Positions 15,377 through 23,277 of a DNA stretch of 30,221 nucleotides are shown here, piece by piece. The notes beneath the pieces are model-generated. The model was not told where the DNA came from. It saw nothing but the letters and a program-made list of their open reading frames with translations, and ran no database searches. Source of the stretch: UBA1444 sp964601085 (GTDB taxonomy: Bacteria; Bacillota; Negativicutes; UBA1444); assembly GCA_964601085.1 (NCBI GenBank), contig CAZRLN010000032.1:1-30221 (forward strand). The letters are read 5' to 3'. How positions within the stretch are numbered: the stretch's first letter is position 1; each line of letters starts with the position of its first letter. Position numbers and translations under genes: made by a program.

Positions 15377-16462
15377 TTACACCAACTGTCGTTGAATGTG
15401 CACCAGGAAATCCTGAATATTGGTCACGATCGAGGTCACGGACAAGGATCCCCGGTCCTTCAGTTTATTGACGGCAAATTCCGACACATCCACACTGTAG
15501 ATGAAAACAGGCCGCACGACGCCTTCCACTACCTGATAAGCCGGCGTCATGTTGCCAGTTGCGATCGAGTGGAGCTGGGTCGCCAGACAAATTACGGTTG
15601 TCGCCTGCTTCGCATGTTGCCGCATGGCATTCTGGGCCGCGTAAACGTCGGCGAACACTTCCGGCAATGGCCCATCATCCCGGATCGAACCGGCCAGCAC
15701 CATCGGCACGCCAGTCCGGACGCAAGCCGCCACCACACTGTCCTGAATCGCGTTCGCCGCCACAAACTCGGCCAGCGATCCGTGTTCGCGCGCCCGGTTC
15801 AACACGTCCAGATGATGGTAGTGGCCGTTGGCTTTGCTTTCCTGGGTATAGATATCCTGTCCGAGGGCCGTCTGAAACAGCGCTCCCTCCAGATCATGCG
15901 TCGCCAGGGCATTGCCGGCCAGGATCGCATCGACGTACCCGTTTTCGATCAACGTAACCATCGCCTGTTTGGAATCGGAATCAAAGACAACCGCCGGCCC
16001 GAGCACCCAGACAATATAGCCATGTTCCTTTTCATAGCGCAACAGTTCATACAGGCGGTCATAATCGCGGGAGTACGCCGTCTCGCGGGACCGTCCGGTG
16101 CGGAAGGCGAAAGTATCGCAATCGGTCGCGCCGGGGCCAAACCCGTCAGGATGGACCAGAATTCCTTCACTGCCATCTTCCGTGCGTCCGACAAACACCT
16201 CGTCGCCGACGGCCAGCCGCCGGAACTCCTTGACTTCCAGCCGCCCGTCCGCGTGCCGGACCACGACCCCGTCCATGCGACTCTGGGTCAACAACGTCCA
16301 CCGGCCATTGATTTTGTAGTATTCGGGGAAAATAGTGGTCGCGTGATAGTTTTGCGGCGCGACGCCGGCTTTAACGACCGGTTTGGTCTGCGCATCCGGG
16401 CAGGCAATCAGTTCCGGTGCGGCGAAGTTCGGCTCCGCAAAGACAGGCATCTTGAATTTCAT
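15377..16462 (-). CDS. TIGR00300-type (LOR/SDH-like) ornithine cyclodeaminase family protein
   Basis: A 361-aa protein. Family marks are EYYKINGRWTLL, RMDGVVV, WVLGPAVVFDSD, GYVDAILAGNALATHDLEGALF, VPMVLAGSIRDDGPLPEVFADV, LATQLHSIATGNM and the final NKLKDRGS...GIVTNIQDFL. This domain occurs alone in archaeal ornithine cyclodeaminases and fused in LOR/SDH and cyanobacterial arginine dihydrolase proteins; it is unrelated to the mu-crystallin type OCD. The expected reaction is NAD-dependent conversion of ornithine to proline and ammonia, though activity here is inferred. The start at 16462 has AGGAGG 7 bases upstream and overlaps the RocB-like stop (ATGA). Confidence 0.85.
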   Translation of the reverse strand: MKFKMPVFAEPNFAAPELIACPDAQTKPVVKAGVAPQNYHATTIFPEYYKINGRWTLLTQSRMDGVVVRHADGRLEVKEFRRLAVGDEVFVGRTEDGSEGILVHPDGFGPGATDCDTFAFRTGRSRETAYSRDYDRLYELLRYEKEHGYIVWVLGPAVVFDSDSKQAMVTLIENGYVDAILAGNALATHDLEGALFQTALGQDIYTQESKANGHYHHLDVLNRAREHGSLAEFVAANAIQDSVVAACVRTGVPMVLAGSIRDDGPLPEVFADVYAAQNAMRQHAKQATTVICLATQLHSIATGNMTPAYQVVEGVVRPVFIYSVDVSEFAVNKLKDRGSLSVTSIVTNIQDFLVHIQRQLV

Positions 16463-18129
16463 AATGGCTCCTCCTGATTGTCGACACCGAGCAAGTTCTC
16501 CATGGTCCGCCGCAAAATCAGCGGCATCGCATCGAAGGAATAATTCAGGCAAACGCGTTCGGAGAGTTTGTGGGCATCCTTGCCGTACGGGCCGATATTG
16601 ACCACCGGCATGCTGATGGACTGAATCGCCTGCACCGGCAAATGATAGGTCAGCTGCCAGGCCGGCATATTGCCGGTGAGCTTGTCCATGTGCTCGGCCG
16701 CGGCAATCCCGCAATAGCTCAAATCGGAGATATACGGGTAAAATTTCCGGGTCACGATCGGATAATCGTAACGTTGTCTGGCGGCCGCCACCGCCTGTTC
16801 CACTGCGGACAGCAGGATATCGCTGCGGGCATCGCCGTCGCGGACAAAGTTGTGCGGATAATACGGCGGGGCAAAATAGACGACAATTTTGGAATTCTTG
16901 TCGGAACAGTGTTTGTGGACTTCATCGACAATGGCCATCGACACCTCGCGATCATCCGCGCCGCGTTCGCGCAACTGGCGAATCAGGATGTCGAGAATCC
17001 GGTCGAGTTCTTCCCCCATTTCGCTGCGCACCTGCCGGTACAGCTCGTCATAGGTCAGTACATTCGGCTGCCAGGGCAAAGGCTGGAACGGGATATGGCT
17101 CAACTGGCAAAATTTCGTGTATTCGCCATTGAGATGAGCGATCGCCGCCTCGAAGGCTTCCAGGGCCTTGGCCCGGCACTTCGCCAACACGGCGGCCGGT
17201 TCGCTGTCATGAGTGGGCCAGTTGAAATACAGGTTCACCGTGTTCGCCGTCTGCACGGAATACTCCGTCTTGTTGTCGCGCTGATGCAGACTGATCGGCG
17301 GCAGGGCAACCTCGCCGTCGGCAATATCGCACAAATCCGTGGCCAGATCGATCCGGCGCATCACTTCGGAAGCCAACAGATTGGCGTCGAGACCGTTGAA
17401 CGGTTCGCCGACATGGGTCTCTTCGCCGTAAAGAAAGAAACAGGGCAGCAGTTTCCCGGTCGTGCCGACATAAACATAGCGGTTTTCATCGCCCGGATAG
17501 CGGAACGTCATAAAATCCGTGTCGATGGCGGCAGTAAATTCCCAGCCCCGCGCCGCTTGCAGTTCCGCCAGATCCTGCACGGCGGACAACATTCCCGCCG
17601 AATTCCCCTCTTCATCCGGCACGGCGAAAAACACCAGATTGCCGGCCATTTTTTCCGGCTGTCGGGAAAAATGTTCCACCATCACCATCAAGGAGGCCAC
17701 GCCGGTTTTCATGTCCAATATACCCCGGCCCAACAGCCAGTCCGGCGACAGGATCTCCGACAGCGCCGGTTCGCTGAATTTCGTCGCCTGCGCCAGTTTC
17801 TCCTTCAAAGCGGCGGGATCGGTCGCCAGATCCTGTAATCCGCCATAATCGGCGACCCCAACCGTGTCGATGTGGCCGAGGCAGAGCAGTGTTTTTTTCG
17901 CTTCCGGAAGCAAGGTTCCCTCGATCAGGGCGAATACGCTGTTTCGTCCCAGCGAATCGTCCCGGACCGGCAACAACCGCAGGTTATCCGGATGGGTTCG
18001 AAAATAGTCCAGCGCTGCCAATGTATCGTAAACTTTGCCGGCCACGTCTTTTTCGCCGGCGGTGCCGACTACGCTTCGGATTTGTGTCAATTCCAGGGCC
18101 AATGTTTTAATTTTTTCGCTGTGATTCAC
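16459..18129 (-). CDS. RocB-like M20-family amidohydrolase/peptidase
   Basis: A 556-aa protein resembling Bacillus RocB, a large M20 metallohydrolase associated with arginine use. The metal-ligand segments LGHIDTVG, GRGILDMKTG and VPDEEGNSAG are present. RocB-like VVYFAPPYYPHNF and the C-terminal MPVVNIGPYGKDAHKLSERV are also seen. A GTG start at 18129 with AAAGGGG 7 bases upstream is preferred to a TTG at 18159. It lies 32 bp after thiW with no terminator between and overlaps the OCD-like gene. Other M20 members (YlmB) deformylate thiamine breakdown products, so a salvage role under the TPP switch is an alternative to arginine catabolism. Confidence 0.85.
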   Translation of the reverse strand: MNHSEKIKTLALELTQIRSVVGTAGEKDVAGKVYDTLAALDYFRTHPDNLRLLPVRDDSLGRNSVFALIEGTLLPEAKKTLLCLGHIDTVGVADYGGLQDLATDPAALKEKLAQATKFSEPALSEILSPDWLLGRGILDMKTGVASLMVMVEHFSRQPEKMAGNLVFFAVPDEEGNSAGMLSAVQDLAELQAARGWEFTAAIDTDFMTFRYPGDENRYVYVGTTGKLLPCFFLYGEETHVGEPFNGLDANLLASEVMRRIDLATDLCDIADGEVALPPISLHQRDNKTEYSVQTANTVNLYFNWPTHDSEPAAVLAKCRAKALEAFEAAIAHLNGEYTKFCQLSHIPFQPLPWQPNVLTYDELYRQVRSEMGEELDRILDILIRQLRERGADDREVSMAIVDEVHKHCSDKNSKIVVYFAPPYYPHNFVRDGDARSDILLSAVEQAVAAARQRYDYPIVTRKFYPYISDLSYCGIAAAEHMDKLTGNMPAWQLTYHLPVQAIQSISMPVVNIGPYGKDAHKLSERVCLNYSFDAMPLILRRTMENLLGVDNQEEPL

Positions 18130-18161
18130 GCCCGGACCCCTTTCTATTTCTTGTTCCAAGG

Positions 18162-18662
18162 TTATTGCTCCCGCTGTCCCAGGCGTTCCTGCAAAAAAGC
18201 GACCACCGGGGTGCGATACAAGACATAGGCCAGCAAACTGCCGCCAGCGGTGCTGATCAGGAAGGGTACCACAAAAAACAGGGCCCCTGCCCCCGAACCC
18301 AGGAAATATTTCGCGACCGGATACGCCAACATGCCGCCGATGATGCCCGTGCCGAAGATTTCTCCGGCCAGCGCGCCCCAGATGCTATGGGTCCGGGAAT
18401 ACAGAAACCCGGACAGGGCTGCGCCGATGACGCTGCCGGGGAATGCCAGCAACGAGCCCGTGCCCAAAATATTGCGCAGGGTTGCGACGCCAAACGCCGC
18501 TCCGGTAGAGTACCGGGCGCCGACCAGGACTGCCAGCAGCACATTGATGGCATGCTGCACCGGAAAGCACTTGGACACCCCCACGGGAATGTACACCAGA
18601 TGCGCCGACAACACGCCGATTGCCATAAACAAGGCGGTAAAGGTCAACTTTTTTGTTTCCAC
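18162..18662 (-). CDS. thiW: ECF transporter S component ThiW (thiamine precursor uptake)
   Basis: A 166-aa membrane protein with about five to six helices. The ThiW signature is clear: IPVGVSKCFPVQHAINVLLAV is followed by RNILGTGSLLAFPGSVIGA and LAGEIFGTGIIGG. In this family the S component binds a thiamine moiety, thought to be the thiazole, and uses a shared ECF energising module that is not in the window. A GTG start at 18662 has GGAGG 7 bases upstream. The gene sits directly behind a TPP riboswitch, which supports the role. Confidence 0.92.
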   Translation of the reverse strand: METKKLTFTALFMAIGVLSAHLVYIPVGVSKCFPVQHAINVLLAVLVGARYSTGAAFGVATLRNILGTGSLLAFPGSVIGAALSGFLYSRTHSIWGALAGEIFGTGIIGGMLAYPVAKYFLGSGAGALFFVVPFLISTAGGSLLAYVLYRTPVVAFLQERLGQREQ

Positions 18663-18685
18663 TGGGTTTCCTCCATTTCCCTGAA

Positions 18686-18722
18686 CGAAATAAAAGAAGC
18701 GCATCCCTACGCAGGAATGCGC
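18686..18722 (-). terminator. TPP riboswitch expression-platform terminator
   Basis: On the minus strand, GCGCATTCCT and AGGGATGCGC form a hairpin (18699-18722) followed by TTCTTTTATTT. The hairpin's TTCCTGCG part can instead pair with the aptamer's 3' AGGAA region, giving an antiterminator. Confidence 0.8.
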
Positions 18723-18750
18723 CAACCGCAGTCGCCATACTGTTTCGCTG

Positions 18751-18842
18751 TTCCTACGCTGGTATTATCCAGATCAGGTCAAGGGTAACAGACTCGGGTC
18801 TGACTCTCAGCCGGCCGTTCCGGCTCCCCTAGCTTCACTTCT
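18751..18842 (-). ncRNA. TPP riboswitch (THI element)
   Basis: Read on the minus strand, the element contains the GGGGAGCC opening, the conserved CTGAGA pyrimidine-binding loop, the ACCCTTGACCTGAT core and the GGATAATACCAGCGTAGGAA closing segment. All are canonical for the thiamine pyrophosphate aptamer. TPP binding should favour the downstream terminator and shut off thiW and any genes cotranscribed with it. Confidence 0.97.
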
Positions 18843-18852
18843 TTTATTACGA

Positions 18853-18884
18853 ATTATATTATCACTTCGGGGTTGGTTCGGCAA
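18853..18884 (-). promoter_or_regulatory. Candidate promoter of the TPP riboswitch/thiW unit
   Basis: On the minus strand, TTGCCG (18879-18884), inside the end of the inositol phosphatase gene, is 17 bp from TAATAT and 20 bp from TATAAT (18853-18858). Spacing is best for TAATAT. Read-through from the upstream operon is also possible because no terminator is seen. Confidence 0.45.
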
Positions 18885-19665
18885 GCTGATCCACACCGCG
18901 CAGCACTTGCAGGATTTGCCGGGCGATTATTTCATTGCCGGCCACGATAGATATTTTACGGTCGCGCCGGAACGGCCAGACCACACCGCCTGCTTCCTGC
19001 ACCACCAGCATGGCCGCCGCCGCGTCCCACAGCGACAAGTTCATCTCCCAAAACCCGTCGAACGCGCCGGAAGATACACAGGCCAGATCGTAGGCGGCCG
19101 AACCCATACGGCGGATCGCCCGCGCCTTGGGCAACATCGCCGTAAAATAGTCAAGGTTGTTCAGGGGATGGGTTGCCGCATCATACGGAAACCCGGTTGC
19201 CACCACACAGTCGAGCAGCTCGGTCTTGGTTCCGACTTGCAGCCGTTTCCCGTTCAGGTACGCCCCTTGGCCCTTGACCGCTGTAAACATTTCGTCGGTC
19301 ACCGGTTCGTACACAATGCCCAGTACCGCTTCCCGCCGGTATTCCAGGGCGATCGACACCGCAAAAATCGGCAGACCCTGGGCGTAATTGGTGGTCCCGT
19401 CCACGGGATCGATCACCCAGCGATACTCGGATTTTTCGCCCGACTCGCCGGATTCTTCGGCCAAAATGGCATGGTCGGGATATTCCTGACGTAAATAATC
19501 AACAATCCATTCATCCGACTTGCGGTCGATTTCCGTGACCAGATCGATCGACGTGGATTTGCGATCCATTTGCAGATCGCGCCGGCCCAGATTCTCGCGC
19601 TGCATTGCCCCAACTTTTCGGGCCACCCCTTGCAACGCGTCCGAGGCTTTCTCCAGAGAAAACAC
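18862..19665 (-). CDS. Inositol monophosphatase family protein
   Basis: A 267-aa Mg2+-dependent phosphatase of the SuhB/IMPase fold. Metal ligands are visible in LAEESG, WVIDPVDGTTNYAQGLP and the C-terminal SLWDAAAAMLVVQEAGG. Substrates in this family include inositol phosphates, fructose-1,6-bisphosphate and 3'-phosphoadenylate; sequence alone does not choose. The start is a GTG sharing one base with the ridA stop (TAGTG) and without a clear ribosome binding site, which suggests coupling to ridA. Confidence 0.92.
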   Translation of the reverse strand: MFSLEKASDALQGVARKVGAMQRENLGRRDLQMDRKSTSIDLVTEIDRKSDEWIVDYLRQEYPDHAILAEESGESGEKSEYRWVIDPVDGTTNYAQGLPIFAVSIALEYRREAVLGIVYEPVTDEMFTAVKGQGAYLNGKRLQVGTKTELLDCVVATGFPYDAATHPLNNLDYFTAMLPKARAIRRMGSAAYDLACVSSGAFDGFWEMNLSLWDAAAAMLVVQEAGGVVWPFRRDRKISIVAGNEIIARQILQVLRGVDQLAEPTPK

Positions 19666-20051
19666 TACTTTGCGGATCGGCGGGCAACCAGTTCAATTTC
19701 TACCTGAGCGCCGAGGGGTAAACCGGCGACCGCTACTGTCGAGCGGGCAGGATAGGGAGCGGAAAACTTGGTGGCGTAAACTTGATTCATGGCGGCAAAA
19801 TTGCCCATATCCGTCAGAAACACATTGGCTTTCACCACATCGGCCTCCGACAGACCCGCCGAAGCCAGCACCGCAAACAGATTTTTGAAGCATTGCTCGG
19901 TCTGGGCGGCGATATCTCCCTCGACCAGTTTGCCGGTCGCCGAATCCAACGGCGTCTGACCGGAAAGATAAACCAGATCGCCGGCTTCCACGGCATGGGA
20001 ATAGGGGCCGACCGCTGTCGCACCGGCGGCGGTGAACGATTTTCTTGCCAT
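19665..20051 (-). CDS. RidA family reactive enamine/imine deaminase
   Basis: A 128-aa YjgF/YER057c/UK114 protein of normal length that forms trimers and hydrolyses reactive 2-aminoacrylate-type intermediates from PLP enzymes. Substrate-binding R103 (YPARSTVAV) and E118 (AQVEIELVA) match E. coli R105/E120; GPYSHAVEAGDLVYLSGQ, FKNLFAVLASAG and NVFLTDM are typical. GAGGAGAGG stands before the start. It is 33 bp after the ABC-F gene and overlaps the phosphatase start. Confidence 0.96.
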   Translation of the reverse strand: MARKSFTAAGATAVGPYSHAVEAGDLVYLSGQTPLDSATGKLVEGDIAAQTEQCFKNLFAVLASAGLSEADVVKANVFLTDMGNFAAMNQVYATKFSAPYPARSTVAVAGLPLGAQVEIELVARRSAK

Positions 20052-20084
20052 ATTATCCTCTCCTCGCTTTTTGTTTCAAGCCAA

Positions 20085-21449
20085 CTAAACTACTTTTGTC
20101 GTCCAGTCTTCAACATTCCAGATGTCACTGACCCAATCCTCATAAAAATCCGGTTCGTGGGAAACCAGCAGAACGGTCCCCTTAAATTCGATCAACGCCC
20201 GCTTCAGTTCGGCCTTGGCATCCTGGTCGAGATGGTTGGTCGGTTCGTCCAGAACCAGCCAGTTCACTTCCCGCAGCATCAACTTGCATAAGCGGACTTT
20301 GGCGTTTTCGCCGCCGCTCAGCACTTGCATCTGACTCGTAATGTGCTCGTTGGTCAGGCCGCAGCGCGCCAGCGCCGCCCGGACTTCGGCGTTGCTGAGG
20401 CCCGGATATTCCCGCCATACTTCTTCCAGTGCGGTATTGGTGTTGTCGCGGCTGGACTCCTGCTCGAAATAGCCGGGAAACAAAAATTCACCCAGCTGGA
20501 CCTGCCCGGCGAACGCCGGAATTTGCCCCAACAGTGTTTTCAGCAGCGTGGTTTTACCGAGACCGTTGACGCCACGGATCGCCACCTTTTTGCCCCGTTC
20601 CAGCGTCAACGCCACTGGTCGGGTCAAGGGCTCGCCGTAGCCCAGCACCAGATTCTCCGCTTCGACAATGATCCGTCCCGGAGTCCGTGCTTCCCGGAAC
20701 TGAAAGGTGGGTTTGGGTTTTTCCCGCGGCTTTTCCGCCACTTCCATTTTATCCAGCCACTTTTGGCGGCTGTTAGCCATTCCGCGCGTGGCGACACGGG
20801 CTTTATTGCGAGCGATGAAGTCCTCCAGTCGCTCGACTTCCTGCTGCTGCCGCTCATACGCACGATTTTCCTGATTCTTCTTGATCGCGTACAACTGCTG
20901 GAACTGTTCATAGTTGCCGGTATAGCGGGTCAACACCGTATTTTCGACNNNNNNNNNNNNNNNNNNNNNNNNNNNNNNNNNNNNNNNNNNNNNNNNNNNN
21001 NNNNNNNNNNNNNNNNNNNNNNNNNNNNNNNNNNNNNNNNNNNNNNNNCCGCTGTGATCGAGCAAATCCTGCAACTCACCGACATCCGCCATCATCTTGT
21101 CCAACTCGTCCGGATCCGCCTCGCCCATCCGGTCGTAAATGCCCAGCATCTCCGCTTCCCAGTCGAACATCACCTGAAAGGCCGTGCGCAAAATATCGCG
21201 AATGGTTTTCCCCTTGGTCAGCACCGCGTGTTGATCCAGATAACCGACCGTGACGCGGTTGGACCACTCCACCTTGCCGGCGTCCGGTTGCAACTGCCCG
21301 GTGATGATGCTCAGAAAGGTAGACTTTCCTTCGCCATTGGCGCCGATCAAGCCAACATGCTCCCCCTTGAGGAGCCGAAACGATGCGTCCTCCAAAATTT
21401 GGCGCGCGCCAAAGCCGTGACTGACATTTTCAACAGTTAATACACTCAT
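20085..21449 (-). CDS. ABC-F family ATPase (ribosome-associated type), interrupted by an assembly gap
   Basis: A twin-ATPase protein without membrane segments. The first domain has GANGEGKST (Walker A) and reaches DLLDHS before the 100-N gap. After it come the charged linker (RAYERQQQEVERLEDFIARN) and the second domain with GVNGLGKTT, LSGGENAKV, WLVLDEPTNHLD and LVSHEPDFYEDW. The signature and Walker B of domain 1 are missing because of the gap: about 95-100 residues (~290 bp) should lie there, so the gap is larger than 100 bp. ABC-F proteins act on ribosomes in translation or antibiotic protection; the subgroup is not assigned. Confidence 0.9.
   Translation of the reverse strand: MSVLTVENVSHGFGARQILEDASFRLLKGEHVGLIGANGEGKSTFLSIITGQLQPDAGKVEWSNRVTVGYLDQHAVLTKGKTIRDILRTAFQVMFDWEAEMLGIYDRMGEADPDELDKMMADVGELQDLLDHSXXXXXXXXXXXXXXXXXXXXXXXXXXXXXXXXXXVENTVLTRYTGNYEQFQQLYAIKKNQENRAYERQQQEVERLEDFIARNKARVATRGMANSRQKWLDKMEVAEKPREKPKPTFQFREARTPGRIIVEAENLVLGYGEPLTRPVALTLERGKKVAIRGVNGLGKTTLLKTLLGQIPAFAGQVQLGEFLFPGYFEQESSRDNTNTALEEVWREYPGLSNAEVRAALARCGLTNEHITSQMQVLSGGENAKVRLCKLMLREVNWLVLDEPTNHLDQDAKAELKRALIEFKGTVLLVSHEPDFYEDWVSDIWNVEDWTTKVV
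20949..21048. other. Assembly gap, 100 N, inside the ABC-F gene
   Basis: Exactly 100 N, a standard placeholder. The reading frame continues across by chance, since 100 leaves the same remainder modulo 3 as the length expected in frame. Confidence 0.99.
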
Positions 21450-21499
21450 TACGGATTTTTCTCTCCCCGAAATAAAATAGCAAAAGCACAGTATGCATT

Positions 21500-21529
21500 A
21501 TTTTATCGCAAGGATCGAGTCGGCGTCAA
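21500..21529 (-). promoter_or_regulatory. Promoter of the ABC-F/ridA/phosphatase unit
   Basis: On the minus strand, TTGACG (21524-21529) and TAAAAT (21500-21505) are 18 bp apart, with the expected start near 21493 and a ~43-nt leader. It lies just past the end of the cupin gene. Confidence 0.6.
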
Positions 21530-21536
21530 AACCTTC

Positions 21537-21857
21537 TTATAGATAATCCTGCCGAACCGGATAGAACACTTCGATCGCTTCGGCCCGTTCGACGACTTTC
21601 GCGCTGTGTTCGACATCCCCCGGCACGGCCCAGCTGTCGCCCGGCGCCATTTCACAGGATTCACCGCCAATCGTCAGGATGAGGCGTCCGGACACCAGAA
21701 AGCCGATCTGTTCATGCGGATGCTTGTGCGCCGGCAATTCCGCGCCAGCCTCCAGAACGAACTCCGTCATCAAGGTGTGGGCGCCGACGGCGAGAGTTTT
21801 TCTTTGAATGCCGGGTACAATCGTCATCAACGGTTTTTCCTGATTCTTAACAAACAT
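21537..21857 (-). CDS. Small cupin-domain protein
   Basis: A 106-aa single-domain cupin. Metal-binding motif 1 appears as HKHPHEQIGFLVSGRL (H-x-H...E...G) and motif 2 as GDSWAVPGDVEHSAKV with its histidine. Such proteins bind a metal and serve as isomerases, dioxygenases or sensors; the single-domain form gives no specific function. The upstream CAGGGATGA is a weak binding site. It stands as a single gene upstream of the ABC-F promoter. Confidence 0.88.
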   Translation of the reverse strand: MFVKNQEKPLMTIVPGIQRKTLAVGAHTLMTEFVLEAGAELPAHKHPHEQIGFLVSGRLILTIGGESCEMAPGDSWAVPGDVEHSAKVVERAEAIEVFYPVRQDYL

Positions 21858-21968
21858 TTCATCCCTGCTTTCTTCAATTTTGATTCATAAATCATATCAT
21901 TCGCAGTCGGACCTGAAAAATCCTACGCAGCTTTCCTTTGGGGCGGAAAAATTCGCCGTTGCCGGGAT

Positions 21969-21997
21969 TTGCAGGAACGAACCGGATAGCGCATAAT
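21969..21997 (+). promoter_or_regulatory. Candidate promoter of the pyridoxamine kinase gene
   Basis: TTGCAG (21969-21974) and CATAAT (21992-21997) are 17 bp apart, 33 bp before the start codon. This is a moderate match. Confidence 0.35.
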
Positions 21998-22030
21998 AAT
22001 ATTCAGCACCGGCAACAAGGAGGTAACCCC

Positions 22031-22921
22031 ATGACTTCATCCCCCATCAAAAAAGTGGCGGCCATCCATGATTTATCCTGCATCGGCCGCTGTTCCCTGA
22101 CGGTCATCCTGCCGATTCTTTCCTGTTTGGAAATTCAGGCCTGTCCTCTGCCAACCGCCGTTCTCAGCACTCACCCCGGCGGATTCTCCGACGTCGTCTT
22201 CCATGACTGCACGCCGCAAATCGCGCCATTCGCCGCCCATTGGCGCCATGAATCCATCGAATTCGACGCGATTTACAGCGGTTTTTTGGCTTCTGAACAA
22301 CAGGTCGGCTTGGTCGCCCGATTCATTGATGATTTTTCAGCCAATCACCCTCTCGTTCTGGTGGATCCGGTGATGGGAGACGATGGCCAACTTTATTCCA
22401 TTTGCACGGCGGCCATGAAGGAACAGATTCTGTCTCTGGTGCAAAAAGCCGGCATCATCACCCCCAATTACACGGAAGCCTGTTTTTTGCTCAACGAACC
22501 CTGGCAGCCGACGATTACCTGTCTCGCGGACATGGAACCCTGGTTGTGTCGCCTCAGCGATCTGGGGCCGGCGCAAGTCGTCGTCACCGGAATCCCCCTG
22601 CCCGATCATAAAATCGCCAACCTGGGGTTTGATCGCACGACAGGGCAAAGCTGGCAATTTGTCAACGATTATATCCCGGCCCGATATCCCGGAACCGGCG
22701 ATGTCTTCGCCAGTGTGCTGCTGGGGCGTCTGCTGGCCGGATTCTCCCTGCCTGCCGCCATTCGCGACGCCGGCGATTTCGTGGCGGCCGCCGTCCGCCT
22801 TTCCGTCGCATCCGGCGCTCCCCGCCGCGAAGGAATCCTGCTGGAAGCCTGTCTGCCTCGGCTTTGCCGCAGCCTTGCCGCGCCAAATATGTATGCACCG
22901 GAGGAGCCCGATCATGAGTGA
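22031..22921 (+). CDS. Pyridoxamine/pyridoxal kinase
   Basis: A 296-aa ribokinase-fold kinase of the PdxY/PdxK type, phosphorylating B6 vitamers for PLP salvage. AIHDLSCIGRCSLTVILPIL at the N-terminus, LPTAVLSTHPGGF, YSGFLAS, LVDPVMGDDGQLY, ITPNYTEACFLL and the anion-hole PGTGDVFASVLLG are diagnostic. The start follows AAGGAGGT. The stop overlaps the S-component start by 8 bases, tying vitamer phosphorylation to a transporter. Confidence 0.95.
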   Translation: MTSSPIKKVAAIHDLSCIGRCSLTVILPILSCLEIQACPLPTAVLSTHPGGFSDVVFHDCTPQIAPFAAHWRHESIEFDAIYSGFLASEQQVGLVARFIDDFSANHPLVLVDPVMGDDGQLYSICTAAMKEQILSLVQKAGIITPNYTEACFLLNEPWQPTITCLADMEPWLCRLSDLGPAQVVVTGIPLPDHKIANLGFDRTTGQSWQFVNDYIPARYPGTGDVFASVLLGRLLAGFSLPAAIRDAGDFVAAAVRLSVASGAPRREGILLEACLPRLCRSLAAPNMYAPEEPDHE

Positions 22922-23104
22922 ACGGCGCCGCCTTACGCTGCAGGACATTGTCGCCATCGGCGCCCTATCCAGCATGTGCGCCATTGCCACCGCCATCAAG
23001 ATCCCCTTGGGCGTCGGCGCTATGGTGCATCTGGGAACCGCCTTCCTGTTCACGGTCGCCATCGTTTTCGGCGGAGTGTACGCCGGCCTGTCCGCTGCGA
23101 TCGG
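22914..23104 (+). CDS. ECF transporter S component, 3' part lost in an assembly gap (probable B6 transporter)
   Basis: Only 63 residues are visible before the N run. They show a short basic N-terminus and two hydrophobic helices with KIPLGVGAMVHLGTAFLFTVAI and GGVYAGLSAAIG, a pattern of S components that have a VHLG motif after helix 2. Typical S components have 160-190 residues, so over 300 bp should be missing. The overlap with the B6 kinase suggests a PdxU-like pyridoxine transporter; this is inference from context. GGAGG precedes the start by 9 bases. Confidence 0.8.
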
Positions 23105-23204
23105 NNNNNNNNNNNNNNNNNNNNNNNNNNNNNNNNNNNNNNNNNNNNNNNNNNNNNNNNNNNNNNNNNNNNNNNNNNNNNNNNNNNNNNNNNNNNNNNN
23201 NNNN
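23105..23204. other. Assembly gap, 100 N
   Basis: Exactly 100 N, cutting the S-component gene. The reading frame after it (to 23252) has no family likeness, so the true stop lies within the missing sequence. Confidence 0.99.
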
Positions 23205-23277
23205 TACGTCAAACTATGTAATCATTTAAATATTATTCCAGTCTTCCGGTAAAATATTCTCCGAAGGAGATGGCGGC

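Noticed and set aside
15272..17838. Long plus-strand frames (about 400 codons) opposite the OCD-like and RocB-like genes
   Set aside because: Their translations show no family motifs and are rich in His/Arg/Gln, as expected for the complement of GC-rich genes; the minus-strand proteins have clear motifs.
20325..21440. Plus-strand 371-codon frame opposite the ABC-F gene
   Set aside because: It crosses the N gap and is the antisense of clear Walker A, signature and linker motifs.
23205..23252. Continuation of the S-component frame after the N gap
   Set aside because: The 16 residues after the gap are not membrane-like, and the gap length is artificial, so frame continuity means nothing.
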